Positions 1-8,259 of a stretch of DNA of 53,338 nucleotides are shown piece after piece. A program made the translations under genes and the position numbers. Location: positions 1-53,338 of the forward strand of contig NZ_FOLC01000029.1 in the NCBI RefSeq assembly GCF_900112135.1, in the 5' to 3' direction. The notes under the pieces were generated by a model. It ran no database searches. It was not told where the DNA came from and was given only the letters and a program-made list of their open reading frames with translations. The stretch comes from Collimonas sp. OK412 (lineage in GTDB: Bacteria > Pseudomonadota > Gammaproteobacteria > Burkholderiales > Burkholderiaceae_D). Position 1 is the stretch's first letter, and the number at the start of each line of letters is the position of its first letter.

Positions 1-330
1 ATGCAAATCGAACAGACCTTTCGCGACTTGAAGAATCCCCAGTGGGGGATGGGAATGCGCGACAGCCAGACGCGCAAGCGCCACCGCCTTGCCATCTTAT
101 TGCTCATCGCTGCGCTTGCAACCTACGCGCTTTGGCTCATTGGGCTAACCGCCTTGGGCCAAGGCTACCGGCTCGCTTATGGCAGTGCCAAAAAATCCGC
201 CTCCACTCTATCAATCCTGTCACTCGCCCGTCACTGGCTGGCGGATCGGAACGCATTACAGTTTCGATACTGTCTATACAACCAAGCCGAAAACGAACTA
301 ATGGATAGAGTGAAAACTTATGAGATTTGA
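1..330 (+). CDS. IS4-family transposase, C-terminal part (cut by window start)
   Basis: This is the C-terminal end of a DDE transposase of an insertion sequence, which cuts and joins DNA at the element's ends. The frame is open from base 1, and the first Met is probably internal. Residues 4-11 (E followed by six residues, then K, in IEQTFRDLK) match the E-x6-K half of the IS4 'YREK' signature, carrying the catalytic Glu. A hydrophobic stretch follows at about residues 28-50, as usual in this family. The stop is only 34 bp from the stop of the convergent symporter gene, with a short palindrome between them. Whether the element is intact cannot be judged, because its left part is outside the window. 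The family call is firm; the subgroup is not. Confidence 0.8.
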   Translation: MQIEQTFRDLKNPQWGMGMRDSQTRKRHRLAILLLIAALATYALWLIGLTALGQGYRLAYGSAKKSASTLSILSLARHWLADRNALQFRYCLYNQAENELMDRVKTYEI

Positions 331-336
331 GGGGAA

Positions 337-353
337 GGGTCAGACTCTGACCC
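337..353. repeat. Short GGGTCAGA palindrome
   Basis: The sequence GGGTCAGACTCTGACCC is a perfect dyad with 8-bp arms and a one-base centre, between the convergent ends of the transposase and symporter genes. The same core, GGGTCAGA, forms the arms of the larger palindromes at 7810-7869 and 35284-35343. It may be a minimal member of that family and could act as a bidirectional terminator. Confidence 0.6.
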
Positions 354-364
354 CATTTGACGTT

Positions 365-2401
365 CTACGGCGCGCGGATTTGATCTACCAGCTTCGTTGC
401 GCGCGGGTCTGGCGGCGGCGTCAGCAGGCTGACCACGACCAGCGCCAGCAAGCCGGCCGGCACGCCGAAGATGCCGGCCGCCATCGGCGCGATGTGGAAC
501 CACTGGCCGGCGGCCGAACCGCCCAGCGCCGGATAGGTGTGCAGCATGTAGTAGATGCACGTGCCGAAGCCAACCACGATGGCGGCGATCGCGCCTTGCT
601 GGTTGCCGCGTTTCCAGAACACCCCCAATGCCAGCACCGGGAACAGGGTCGAAGCCGCCAGTGAAAATGCGGCGCCGACCATCGACAGGATATCGCCCGG
701 CTTCAGCGAAGCGGTATAGGCCGCCAGCAGCGCCACCACCAGCAACAGCAGCTTGGACACCGTGACGCGCTTGGCGGTGGAAGCGTGCGGGTCGATCATC
801 TTGTAATAGACATCGTGCGACAAGGCGTTGGAAATCGTCAGCAGCAAGCCGTCCGCGGTCGACAATGCCGCCGCCAGCCCGCCGGCCGCCACCAGCCCGG
901 ACACAAAATAGGGCAGGCCGGCGATCTCCGGCGTCGCCAGCATGATCATGTCGCCGTCCAGGGTGATCTCCGACAATTGCACCAGGCCGTCATGGTTGAA
1001 ATCGGTAATGCTGACCAGCGGATTGCTCTTGTCGATATTGGCCCAGTACGAGACCCATTCCGGCAGGTGCGCATAATCGGAGCCGACCAGCGAGGTGTAG
1101 ATATAGTATTTCACCAGCACCGCCAGCGCCGGCACGGTGAGATAGATCAGCAAGATGAAAAACAGCGTCCAGAACACCGACTTGCGCGATTCCTGCACCG
1201 ACGGCGTGGTGTAGTAGCGCATCAGGATATGGGGCAGGGATGCGGTGCCCATCATCAGGCAAAACACCAGGGCCAGGAAATTGTTGCGCCTGATATCGGA
1301 TGCTTCGCGGGTGGCGCCGGGAAACGGCGTTGCCTGCGGCACCGGCGGTTCGGCGCGCGCCAGGTTGCTGGCCTTGTCCTGCTGCCATTTGCGTTCGGCT
1401 TCCTCGGGCGTTTTAGGATAGCTGTTCAAGGCGCGGTTGGCGGCGCGGATCTCGATCAGGGAACTGTTGTTGCGTTTCAGCAGTTCCAGGTGCTGCTGCG
1501 CTTCGATCCGTCCCCGTTCCCAGGATTTCGGCAGGTCGCGCAGGCGCGCGTCGTAGTCGTCCGCATTGGCCTTGAAGATCGCCCGCACTTCGATTTCTTT
1601 CGGATCGACGTCGAGCTTTTTCTCGATGCTGCTGATCTGCGCCAGCACCGAGCCGTAGGAAACCTGCGCCACCGGGCTGTGCGTATGTTCCATCGACAGC
1701 CAGACCACCGGGATCAGGTAGGCAAACAGGATGATGATGTATTGCGCTACCTGGGTCCAGGTGATCGCCCGCATGCCGCCCAGGAACGAGCAGACCAGGA
1801 TGCTGGCCAGGCCGAGGAAAATGCCGACCGAAAAATCGACGCCGGTAAAACGCGAGGTGATCAAGCCGACGCCGTAGATTTGCGCCACCACGTAAATGAA
1901 GGAAATCACCACCGTGGCGGCCACCGCCAGTATCCGCACCGGATTGCTGCTGGTGCGGCCGCGGTAGCGCGCCGCCAGGAAATCGGGGATCGTGTACTGG
2001 CCGAACTTGCGCAGATACGGTGCGATCAGCAAGGCTACCAGGCAATAGCCGCCGGTCCAGCCGATGATATAAGCCAGGCCGTCGAAACCTTGCAGGTAGA
2101 GGCCGCCGGCCAGGCTGATGAACGTGGCGGCGGAAATCCAGTCGGCGGCGGTCGCCATGCCGTTGAACAGTCCAGGCACCCGCCGCCCCGCCACGTAATA
2201 TTCGGAGACGTCCGAAGTGCGGCTCATGATGCCGATGCCGGCGTACAGGACGATGGTGGCGAACATGAACAGGTAGCCGATCCAGGTGCGCGGCAACCCT
2301 TCTTTTTCGAGTATCGCCAGCACCACCAGCAACAGGACGAAGCCGCCGGTGTACCAGGCGTAATAGCGGACCAGGCGCCGGAAAAAAGAGCTGTCCTTCA
2401 T
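365..2401 (-). CDS. Sodium:solute symporter, VC_2705 type (large subunit)
   Basis: This is a cation-coupled uptake carrier of the SSS family in the inner membrane, related to acetate permease ActP. The 678-residue protein has many hydrophobic segments. It also has a hydrophilic insert at about residues 238-372 that interrupts the usual fold; such an insert is, as I recall, a mark of the VC_2705 subfamily. The start chosen is the ATG at 2401, which overlaps the stop of the upstream DUF4212 gene (ATGA), indicating translational coupling. Members of this subfamily are normally paired with a DUF4212 small subunit, as here. The two-component system genes immediately upstream in the same orientation probably control it. 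The substrate is likely a small carboxylate such as acetate, propionate or lactate, but the sequence does not settle this. Confidence 0.88.
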   Translation of the reverse strand: MKDSSFFRRLVRYYAWYTGGFVLLLVVLAILEKEGLPRTWIGYLFMFATIVLYAGIGIMSRTSDVSEYYVAGRRVPGLFNGMATAADWISAATFISLAGGLYLQGFDGLAYIIGWTGGYCLVALLIAPYLRKFGQYTIPDFLAARYRGRTSSNPVRILAVAATVVISFIYVVAQIYGVGLITSRFTGVDFSVGIFLGLASILVCSFLGGMRAITWTQVAQYIIILFAYLIPVVWLSMEHTHSPVAQVSYGSVLAQISSIEKKLDVDPKEIEVRAIFKANADDYDARLRDLPKSWERGRIEAQQHLELLKRNNSSLIEIRAANRALNSYPKTPEEAERKWQQDKASNLARAEPPVPQATPFPGATREASDIRRNNFLALVFCLMMGTASLPHILMRYYTTPSVQESRKSVFWTLFFILLIYLTVPALAVLVKYYIYTSLVGSDYAHLPEWVSYWANIDKSNPLVSITDFNHDGLVQLSEITLDGDMIMLATPEIAGLPYFVSGLVAAGGLAAALSTADGLLLTISNALSHDVYYKMIDPHASTAKRVTVSKLLLLVVALLAAYTASLKPGDILSMVGAAFSLAASTLFPVLALGVFWKRGNQQGAIAAIVVGFGTCIYYMLHTYPALGGSAAGQWFHIAPMAAGIFGVPAGLLALVVVSLLTPPPDPRATKLVDQIRAP

Positions 2402-2670
2402 TGCTGCTCGCGGTCCGGCTGGCGGCGGTCTATTTTTCGCATTTGCCAGGTGTACACCGCGACAATCAGCAGGTAGGCCAGGGCCAGTCCTTGCGCCGCC
2501 ATGTAAAACGACAGCGGCCAGCCGAACCAGCGCATGCCGGACAATTCGCGTGCAAAGAAGATGACGCCGAAGGTCAGCACAAACCAGACCAGCAGCAGGC
2601 CCAGCGTCAGCCGCCTGGTGCTTTGCCAATGGCTGGGGGGAGAATGTGGACGGGTTTTCGGCATGCGCAT
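2398..2670 (-). CDS. DUF4212 protein, symporter small subunit
   Basis: This is a 90-residue membrane protein with two hydrophobic segments (about residues 22-42 and 50-72) separated by a short polar turn. A basic N-terminus precedes them and a charged tail follows. Size, two-helix layout and position directly before a VC_2705-type symporter match the DUF4212 family, regarded as the small subunit of these transporters. It starts 18 bp after the histidine kinase stop and its own stop overlaps the symporter start. A second ATG two codons downstream is an equally possible start, since no strong ribosome binding site decides. Confidence 0.85.
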   Translation of the reverse strand: MRMPKTRPHSPPSHWQSTRRLTLGLLLVWFVLTFGVIFFARELSGMRWFGWPLSFYMAAQGLALAYLLIVAVYTWQMRKIDRRQPDREQQ

Positions 2671-2688
2671 GTCTGGTCCGGTAACTGG

Positions 2689-4239
2689 TTATGGTCGGTA
2701 ATGGAAGTCGGAATTGATATCGAGCGCGGGTTTTTCCAGCAAGCGGAATGCGACGCGGAACAGGCTGCCCGGCAGTTCCGGTTCGCTGCTGCGCGGATTA
2801 TAGGAAATCGTCACCTGGGCGTCATGCTGCTGCGCGATCTCGCGCACGATCGCCAGCCCCAGGCCGCTGCCGCCGCGGCCGCTGTCGAGGATGCGGTAAA
2901 AGCGCTGGAACACGTGGTCGCGTTCGGCCGGCGGGATGCCCGGGCCGGTATCTTCGACTTCCAGGATTGCCAATCCTGCCGCGGCGTCATCGCGCACGCG
3001 GACGGTAACCCGGCCTTCGACCGGCGTGTAATGCAATGCATTGTCGATCAGGTTGCCCAGCAGTTCGCGCAGCATGAGCGGATTGCACAATACCGGCAGC
3101 GGCCGATCGGCCTGTTCGAAGCCGAAATCGATGCGCTGGCTGAACGAGGCTTCGACCCAGTCCTGCACCACGGCGCGCGCGAATTCGGACAGGTCGGCTT
3201 CGACAAACGGCGCGCTTTCCTGCGACTGGTTTTCCGCCCGCGCCAGCGACAGCAGCTGGTTGACCAGCCGGGTCGCCGATTCCGAACTCTTCGCCAGCTG
3301 TTCCAGCGAGCGATGGATGTCATGCTGGCTGGTCTGCCGCAACGCCAGTTCGGATTGCATGCGCATGCCGGCCAGCGGCGTTTTCATCTGGTGCGCGGCG
3401 TCGGCGATGAAACGCTTCTGGGTCTGGATCGACAACGACAAGCGCGACAGCATGTCGTTGAGCGAGCGCACCAGCGGCGAGATTTCTTCCGGCACCTGGC
3501 CGGAATCGATGGGGCTCAGGTCGTCCGGGCGCCGGGCCCGGATCCGCTGCTGCAGTTCAGACAGGGGCGAGAGGCCGCGCGACAGGGCAAACCAGATCAG
3601 CGCCAGTGCAATCGGCAGGATCAGGAATTGCGGCAAGATCACGCCCTTGATGATTTCATTGGCCAGCCGGGCGCGTTTTTCCAGCGTTTCCCCGACTTGC
3701 ACCAGCGCTACCCGCGGCCGCTCCTGCTTGTCGGCGGCGCGGCCGGCGTCGATCGCGCTGCGCAGGTCGACGTAGGTATAGGCAATCCGCACATCGCTGC
3801 CATGCAGGGAGCTGTCCCAGAACTTCACCTTGCCTGGATGCGCGGGTTCGTCTTCCGCGGCCGGCACGTGCATGTCGCGGTCGCCGTCGATATATTCGCC
3901 GTGCGGGCCGGTGATCAGGTAATACACATTGTCGACATCGTCGGCGCGCAGGAAATCGCGGGAGGGGGTGGTCAGGCGCGTGATGACCTTGCCGTTGACT
4001 TCGCTCACCTGCTGCGACAGGACCGTGACGCTGTCGTCCAGCGCCTGGTCAAAGGGCTGGTTGGCGATCGACTTCGCTACGACATAAGTGATCGCGATAC
4101 TGATCGGCCACAGCAGCAGCAGCGGCACCAGCATCCAGTCCAGGATTTCGCCGAACAGTGAGCGCTGCACGCGTTCTTCGGTTTGGGTGGCTGGGGTGGC
4201 CGGGCTTGGCTGCGCAGCCAGGGATTGAGCGTCGCGCAT
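2689..4239 (-). CDS. Sensor histidine kinase (TctE-like)
   Basis: This is an inner-membrane sensor kinase that should phosphorylate the response regulator encoded just upstream. Counting from the ATG at 4239 it has a transmembrane helix at about 35-54, a periplasmic 2CSK_N-like domain, and a second helix at about 199-220. A short HAMP-like linker follows, then the H-box with phospho-acceptor His283 (ADAAHQMKTPLAG). The N-box (NLIDNALHYTP) and ATP-lid glycines (DTGPGIP, GSGLGLAI) follow in order, so the kinase looks intact. An in-frame TTG at 4248 could extend it by three residues. It lies 12 bp after the regulator and 18 bp before the symporter small subunit. The TctE-type sensor domain and the neighbouring transporter suggest it senses a carboxylate. 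Confidence 0.9.
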   Translation of the reverse strand: MRDAQSLAAQPSPATPATQTEERVQRSLFGEILDWMLVPLLLLWPISIAITYVVAKSIANQPFDQALDDSVTVLSQQVSEVNGKVITRLTTPSRDFLRADDVDNVYYLITGPHGEYIDGDRDMHVPAAEDEPAHPGKVKFWDSSLHGSDVRIAYTYVDLRSAIDAGRAADKQERPRVALVQVGETLEKRARLANEIIKGVILPQFLILPIALALIWFALSRGLSPLSELQQRIRARRPDDLSPIDSGQVPEEISPLVRSLNDMLSRLSLSIQTQKRFIADAAHQMKTPLAGMRMQSELALRQTSQHDIHRSLEQLAKSSESATRLVNQLLSLARAENQSQESAPFVEADLSEFARAVVQDWVEASFSQRIDFGFEQADRPLPVLCNPLMLRELLGNLIDNALHYTPVEGRVTVRVRDDAAAGLAILEVEDTGPGIPPAERDHVFQRFYRILDSGRGGSGLGLAIVREIAQQHDAQVTISYNPRSSEPELPGSLFRVAFRLLEKPALDINSDFHYRP

Positions 4240-4251
4240 GGGAGGCAAGCG

Positions 4252-4995
4252 TCAGCGGCGGCTGGACGTATCGACTGGAGAGAGCGGGGCTGGAGGGGGC
4301 GCGGAAATCGCGGAGCCGGCTTGCGGTTCGCTGATTTTTTCCAGGCAATAACCGAGGCCGCGCACCGTCGCAATCCGTACGCCGCCGACTTCGATTTTCT
4401 TGCGCAGGCGATGTACATACACTTCGATGGCGTTGTTGCTGACTTCTTCACCCCATTCGCACAGGTGGTCGACCAACTGTTCCTTGGAGACCAGGCGGCC
4501 GGTGCGTTGCAGCAACACTTCCAGCAGGCCCAGTTCGCGCGCCGACAAATCCAGCATCTGCTCATTGATATAGGCGATCCGTCCGACCTGGTCGTAGCTC
4601 AGCGGGCCGTGCTTGATGACAGTAGGGCCGCCGCCGGCGCCGCGCCGGGTCAGGGCGCGCACCCGCGCTTCCAGTTCGGACAGTTCAAACGGCTTGGCCA
4701 TGTAGTCGTCGGCGCCCAGGTCCAGGCCCTTGACCCGCTGCTCCAGGGAATCGGCGGCGGTCAGGATCAGCACCGGCAGCCGCGAATTCCTGGCGCGCAG
4801 GCGGCGCAGCACTTCCAGGCCGGTCATCTTGGGCAGGCCCAGGTCCAGGATCAGCAGGTCGAAATCCTGGGTCGACAAGGCCGAATCGGCTTCCACGCCG
4901 TTCATCACGCAGTCGGTGGCATAACCCGACTGGCGCAGCGAGCGCGTCAGTCCATCGGCTAGGACACTGTCGTCTTCGGCAAGCAGGATGCGCAT
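4252..4995 (-). CDS. OmpR-family response regulator
   Basis: This is a 247-residue DNA-binding regulator. The receiver domain (about 1-115) has the acidic pair DD at 8-9, the phospho-acceptor Asp51 in LILDLGLP, and the KPF lysine near residue 101. A C-terminal winged-helix domain ends in a typical VRGLGYCLEK. The ATG at 4995 places the conserved MRILLAEDD at the N-terminus; longer frames upstream lack conservation. It is the first gene of a minus-strand run of regulator, kinase, DUF4212 and symporter genes, so it probably activates the transporter. The Ser/Pro-rich tail after the winged helix is variable sequence. Confidence 0.92.
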   Translation of the reverse strand: MRILLAEDDSVLADGLTRSLRQSGYATDCVMNGVEADSALSTQDFDLLILDLGLPKMTGLEVLRRLRARNSRLPVLILTAADSLEQRVKGLDLGADDYMAKPFELSELEARVRALTRRGAGGGPTVIKHGPLSYDQVGRIAYINEQMLDLSARELGLLEVLLQRTGRLVSKEQLVDHLCEWGEEVSNNAIEVYVHRLRKKIEVGGVRIATVRGLGYCLEKISEPQAGSAISAPPPAPLSPVDTSSRR

Positions 4996-5094
4996 GATGG
5001 GGATGTTTTCCGTACGGTGGATGGAAGGTGCTGCTTGTAGTCTATGGCGTTTCATTCTTCCCAGCAAGGTCGACGTGACATTGCTGCGGTTTGG

Positions 5095-5100
5095 TATAAT
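5095..5100 (+). promoter_or_regulatory. Candidate -10 element (TATAAT)
   Basis: A perfect TATAAT lies 41 bp before the ATG of the small exported protein gene, in the divergent gap with the response regulator gene. No convincing -35 hexamer sits at 16-18 bp; the best upstream candidates are poor TTGACA matches. The assignment is tentative. Confidence 0.4.
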
Positions 5101-5141
5101 CAACGCCACCCAACCTGGCCGAGACCTGCTTTCCTACTTCG

Positions 5142-5480
5142 ATGCAACGCTTACTGATTCTATTGCTGATGTTTCTGCTGCCTATGCAAGTTTTTGCAGG
5201 CATGTACGAATCCCAGGCAAATGCAGCAGCGGTAGCGTCGTTGGCAGTCCAGCAGGATGCCTTGCAAGATGCGCCTGCCTGCACGGCTGGCGGCGATTGC
5301 GATCCAGAAGATGTCGCGGTCGACGACATCGAGATGCATGTCGATCTCGGCGATGAAACAGTCCCTGCTTTTCCCCTTGTATTTGCCGCCGCGGCTATGG
5401 TTTCGACGCCTGCGCTGAGCAACGACAAGGCGCTCCAGCCTCCGTTCCTGCCCCCGGCCGGACCTCCGCCCAGGGCTTAA
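5142..5480 (+). CDS. Small exported protein of unknown function
   Basis: The 112-residue product starts with a clear signal peptide (about residues 1-19, hydrophobic core LLILLLMFLLP, Ala-type cleavage near VFA). The mature part is acidic, with two Cys (CTAGGDC, about 47-53), a hydrophobic patch near residues 80-90 and a proline-rich end (PPFLPPAGPPPRA). I do not recognise a family. Short exported proteins with this proline-rich ending are often found next to metal-efflux genes in related bacteria, but none is present here, so this is only a loose resemblance. The gene is preceded by a TATAAT box and is divergent from the response regulator gene. Confidence 0.6.
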   Translation: MQRLLILLLMFLLPMQVFAGMYESQANAAAVASLAVQQDALQDAPACTAGGDCDPEDVAVDDIEMHVDLGDETVPAFPLVFAAAAMVSTPALSNDKALQPPFLPPAGPPPRA

Positions 5481-5702
5481 GCGCCTTTAAGCCGCCCTTG
5501 CGATTGCATCTGGCGGCCGGCGCCTTCCTGTCTGCCGGGTTATCGCCCGGCGATTCCAGCCATCCATGACGTTGACCGGCAGGCCGTGCGCCTCTGGCGC
5601 CTTGCCTTAATTCCGGGCCGGTCCAACGCCATGGCATGGCTGCGAAGTCTTAAAACTTAGCGGTCCGTATGGCCGTGATGGCATCAAATCTCAGGAGAAA
5701 GT

Positions 5703-6650
5703 ATGAAGAAATTATTCGTGGCGCTGATCGTCGTCGCAATGACGTTGTCAGCCGGCATGTCAACCGTTGAAGCCAAGCGCATGGGCGGCGGCGGATCTTT
5801 CGGCAAAAAATCGCAAAGCATGAATCGCCAGGCCGCGCCGGCGCAGAACCAGGCCGGCAACGCCGCCAAGCCGGCCGCAGCCGCGGCTGCGCCGGCCGCC
5901 GCTGCCGCCGCCAAACCTAGCATGTGGAAAGGCATGCTGGGCGGCGCGCTGCTAGGCCTGGGCCTGGGGGCCTTGCTGTCGAGCATGGGCCTGGGCGGCG
6001 CCATGGCGGGCATGATCAGCAATATCATCATGATCGCCTTGTTCGCATTCGCCGCCATGTTCATCTACAAGCTGGTGCGCCGCAAGATGGGCAATGGCGC
6101 AGCCGGCGGCAACGGCATGCGTCCAGCGTACGCTGCTGCCGCGCCTTCCAGCTTCACGCCGGAAATCGCTTCGCGCCTCGACCAGCCGATGCAGCGCACA
6201 GTGTTTGACGCTGCGCCTGCAGCGGCGGCGACGGGCGCCGGCGCCATGGGCGCTGCTGCCTGGGGCGTGCCGGCCGATTTCGATAGCGCCGGTTTCCTGC
6301 GTCATTCCAAGACGTATTTCCTGCGCCTGCAAGCCGCATGGGACAAGGCTGACAGCAACGATATCCGTGAATTCACCACGCCGGAGATGTTTGCCGAGCT
6401 GCGCATGCAATTGCAGGAACGCGGCGCATCGGACAACCATACCGACGTCGTGACGCTGGATGCCGAACTGCTGGGAATCGAGACGACCGACGCCGAATAC
6501 CTGGCCAGCGTGAAATTCACCGGCATGATCAAGGAAGACGATGCAGCTTTCGCCGCGCCGTTTTCGGAGGTCTGGAACCTGTCCAAGCCGACCGCGGGAC
6601 AGGGCGGCTGGATACTGGCGGGGATTGAGCAGGTCGAGCAAAAGGCCTGA
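5703..6650 (+). CDS. Tim44-domain membrane protein
   Basis: This is a 315-residue inner-membrane protein with an N-terminal signal or anchor segment (about 1-21). A low-complexity Gly/Ala/Pro-rich region follows. A glycine-rich hydrophobic stretch and a second transmembrane helix lie between about residues 80 and 125. A C-terminal Tim44-like domain (about 195-313) has the conserved NDIREFTTPEMFAEL. Proteins of this type are common in betaproteobacteria; their job is unknown, although the domain in mitochondria binds import motors and membranes. A strong ribosome binding site (AGGAGA) precedes the ATG. The gene ends in an excellent intrinsic terminator, so it is probably transcribed alone. Confidence 0.88.
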   Translation: MKKLFVALIVVAMTLSAGMSTVEAKRMGGGGSFGKKSQSMNRQAAPAQNQAGNAAKPAAAAAAPAAAAAAKPSMWKGMLGGALLGLGLGALLSSMGLGGAMAGMISNIIMIALFAFAAMFIYKLVRRKMGNGAAGGNGMRPAYAAAAPSSFTPEIASRLDQPMQRTVFDAAPAAAATGAGAMGAAAWGVPADFDSAGFLRHSKTYFLRLQAAWDKADSNDIREFTTPEMFAELRMQLQERGASDNHTDVVTLDAELLGIETTDAEYLASVKFTGMIKEDDAAFAAPFSEVWNLSKPTAGQGGWILAGIEQVEQKA

Positions 6651-6675
6651 AACTAGCTTTCGCTGCAACTTGAGG

Positions 6676-6711
6676 GCCGCCGGCGAGAAATTGCCGGCGG
6701 CTTTTTCTTTT
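6676..6711 (+). terminator. Intrinsic terminator after the Tim44 gene
   Basis: Perfect 9-bp arms GCCGCCGGC (6676-6684) and GCCGGCGGC (6693-6701) enclose an 8-nt loop and are followed by TTTTTCTTTTT. This is a textbook rho-independent terminator in the plus direction. Confidence 0.92.
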
Positions 6712-6769
6712 TGCGCGCGCCAGTAGTGGCACAATATGGGGTTTTCAGGATACCGCTAAAGGAATTTCA

Positions 6770-7804
6770 ATGAGTTTGCCAACGAGTTTGCCGACGACGG
6801 CCCCGGGTTCTGCCGTGATTCTGACCGGCGACCGTCCGACCGGCCCTTTGCACCTGGGCCATTTTGTCGGCAGCTTGCGTAACCGCATCGCCTATCAGCA
6901 CACTTACCGCCAATTCATCATGCTGGCGGATGCCCAGGCGCTGACCGACAATATGGACGACACCGGCAAGGTGCACCGCAATGTGGTCGAAGTCGCGCTG
7001 GACTACCTGGCGGTCGGCATCGATCCGGCCTTGTCGACGATCCTGATCCAGTCGCAGATTCCGGAGCTGGCGGAGCTGACTTTCTATTACCTGAACCTGG
7101 TGACGGTGGCGCGGCTGGAGCGCAATCCCACGGTCAAGGAAGAAATCCGCCTGCGCGGGTTCGAGCGCGATATCCCGGCGGGATTCCTGACTTATCCGGC
7201 CAGCCAGGCGGCTGACATCACGGCGTTCAAGGCTGCGCTGGTGCCGGTGGGGGAAGACCAGATTCCGATGATCGAACAAACCAACGAGATCGTGCGGCGT
7301 TTCAATCGTACCGCGGGGCGCGAGGTGCTGGTGGAAGCGAAGGCCCTGGTGCCGGAGATCGGGCGTTTGCCTGGCATCGACGGCAAGGCCAAGATGAGCA
7401 AGTCGCTGGGCAATACCATCAACCTGGGCGCCACCGCCGACGAGATTCGCGCTGCGGTCAAGCAGGTGTATACCGATCCTCTGCACTTGCGGGTGCAGGA
7501 TCCTGGCCACCTGGAAGGCAACGTCGCGTTCCTGTACCTGGATGCTTTCGATCCTGACCAGGCTGGTTTGGCCGAGATGAAGGCGCACTACGTGCGTGGC
7601 GGCTTGGGTGACAGCCTGGTCAAGGCGCGCCTGGAAGCTTGCCTGCAGGACTTGTTGGCGCCGATCCGCGCGCGTCGCGAAGAACTGGCCAAGGACAAAG
7701 GCCATGTCATGCAAATCCTGAAGGACGGCACCGCCAAGGCGCGCGAAGTAGCGGCGAAAACCGCCGACGAAGTCAAGGCAGCCCTAGGCCTAACCTACTT
7801 CTGA
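6770..7804 (+). CDS. trpS: Tryptophanyl-tRNA synthetase
   Basis: This cytoplasmic class I synthetase activates tryptophan and charges tRNA-Trp. The 344-residue protein has the nucleotide-binding HIGH-type motif as PLHLGH (about 24-29) within [16 protein letters not shown]. The KMSKS loop appears as AKMSKSLGN near residue 208. Overall length fits bacterial TrpRS. The ATG at 6770 follows AAAGGAATTTCA, a good ribosome binding site. The gene stands between a strong upstream terminator and a repeat-rich spacer that begins 5 bp after its stop. Confidence 0.96.
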   Translation: MSLPTSLPTTAPGSAVILTGDRPTGPLHLGHFVGSLRNRIAYQHTYRQFIMLADAQALTDNMDDTGKVHRNVVEVALDYLAVGIDPALSTILIQSQIPELAELTFYYLNLVTVARLERNPTVKEEIRLRGFERDIPAGFLTYPASQAADITAFKAALVPVGEDQIPMIEQTNEIVRRFNRTAGREVLVEAKALVPEIGRLPGIDGKAKMSKSLGNTINLGATADEIRAAVKQVYTDPLHLRVQDPGHLEGNVAFLYLDAFDPDQAGLAEMKAHYVRGGLGDSLVKARLEACLQDLLAPIRARREELAKDKGHVMQILKDGTAKAREVAAKTADEVKAALGLTYF

Positions 7805-7809
7805 AGCAG

Positions 7810-7882
7810 TTAATTAGGGTCAGAGTTTTTTTTCGCGTTTTTTGCGAAAATTACTCTGACCCTAATTAACGGACCACGGAGT
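7810..7882. repeat. REP-like palindromic element, copy A
   Basis: Perfect 17-bp arms (7810-7826 and 7853-7869, core GGGTCAGAGT) enclose a second stem TTTTCGC/GCGAAAA (7830-7836, 7844-7850). The palindrome is followed by AACGGACCACGGAG. In inverted orientation the same flank and arm recur at 35272-35343, with two differences over 29 bases reaching from the arm into the flank. The unit is therefore larger than the dyad and looks like a dispersed repeat, not a chance terminator. It may also end trpS transcripts. Confidence 0.8.
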
Positions 7883-8147
7883 GCGTGCGGTGGCATTCTA
7901 TGGACGGTTAGCGCGTAATTAAAGCGATTACTACTCCGTGGAGGCTAGCCGGGGGTAGCCCGGCAGCTAGTCACTTTTCTTGCTTCGCCAAGAAAAGTAA
8001 CCAAAAGAAGGCGACCGCAAAGCCGTTGCCCTCCCTTCGGTCGGGTCCCCAAATGAGCCAGCAGTCAGCCGGGTGGGAAGACAAACTCGCTTCGCTCAAA
8101 CATGTCTTCCCACAATTCCCGGCTGACCGCTGTCTCATTTGGCAACG
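7874..8147. repeat. Nested palindromes in the trpS-SDR spacer
   Basis: Several stems follow one another. CCACGGAGT (7874-7882) pairs with ACTCCGTGG (7933-7941). GCCGGG (7948-7953) pairs with CCCGGC (7959-7964). ACTTTTCTTG (7973-7982) pairs perfectly with CAAGAAAAGT (7989-7998). A long imperfect hairpin runs from GTTGCC (8025) to GGCAAC (8146), including CCAAATGAG/CTCATTTGG (8049-8057, 8134-8142) and a GTCAGCCGGG...CCCGGCTGAC core. The stretch around 7971-8010 resembles an intergenic repeat I remember from other Burkholderiales genomes. No coding function is apparent. Confidence 0.7.
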
Positions 8148-8162
8148 TCCCAATGCGGAATT

Positions 8163-8250
8163 CAAAAACAACCCCAACGTCAAAAGCAACCGCAAATTCA
8201 AAAGCAACCGCAAATTCAAAAGCAACCGCAAATTCAAAAGCAACCGCAAC
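8163..8250. repeat. 18-bp tandem repeat (minisatellite)
   Basis: The unit CAAAAGCAACCGCAAATT occurs three times without change (8181-8234). A truncated fourth copy follows (8235-8250), and a degenerate copy of the same length precedes them (8163-8180). Because 18 is divisible by three, open frames persist on both strands (KSNRKF or LLLNLR repeats), but neither looks like a real protein. The array ends about 10 bp before the stop codon of the degenerate SDR gene. Confidence 0.9.
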
Positions 8251-8259
8251 CCCTCGCTG

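Noticed and set aside
785-4161. Long plus-strand frames opposite the symporter and histidine kinase genes
   Set aside because: They are antisense shadows of genes with complete family motifs; their sequences are low-complexity Arg/Gln/His.
8163-8250. Could the tandem array be a CRISPR?
   Set aside because: Units are directly adjacent with no spacers and there are no cas genes.
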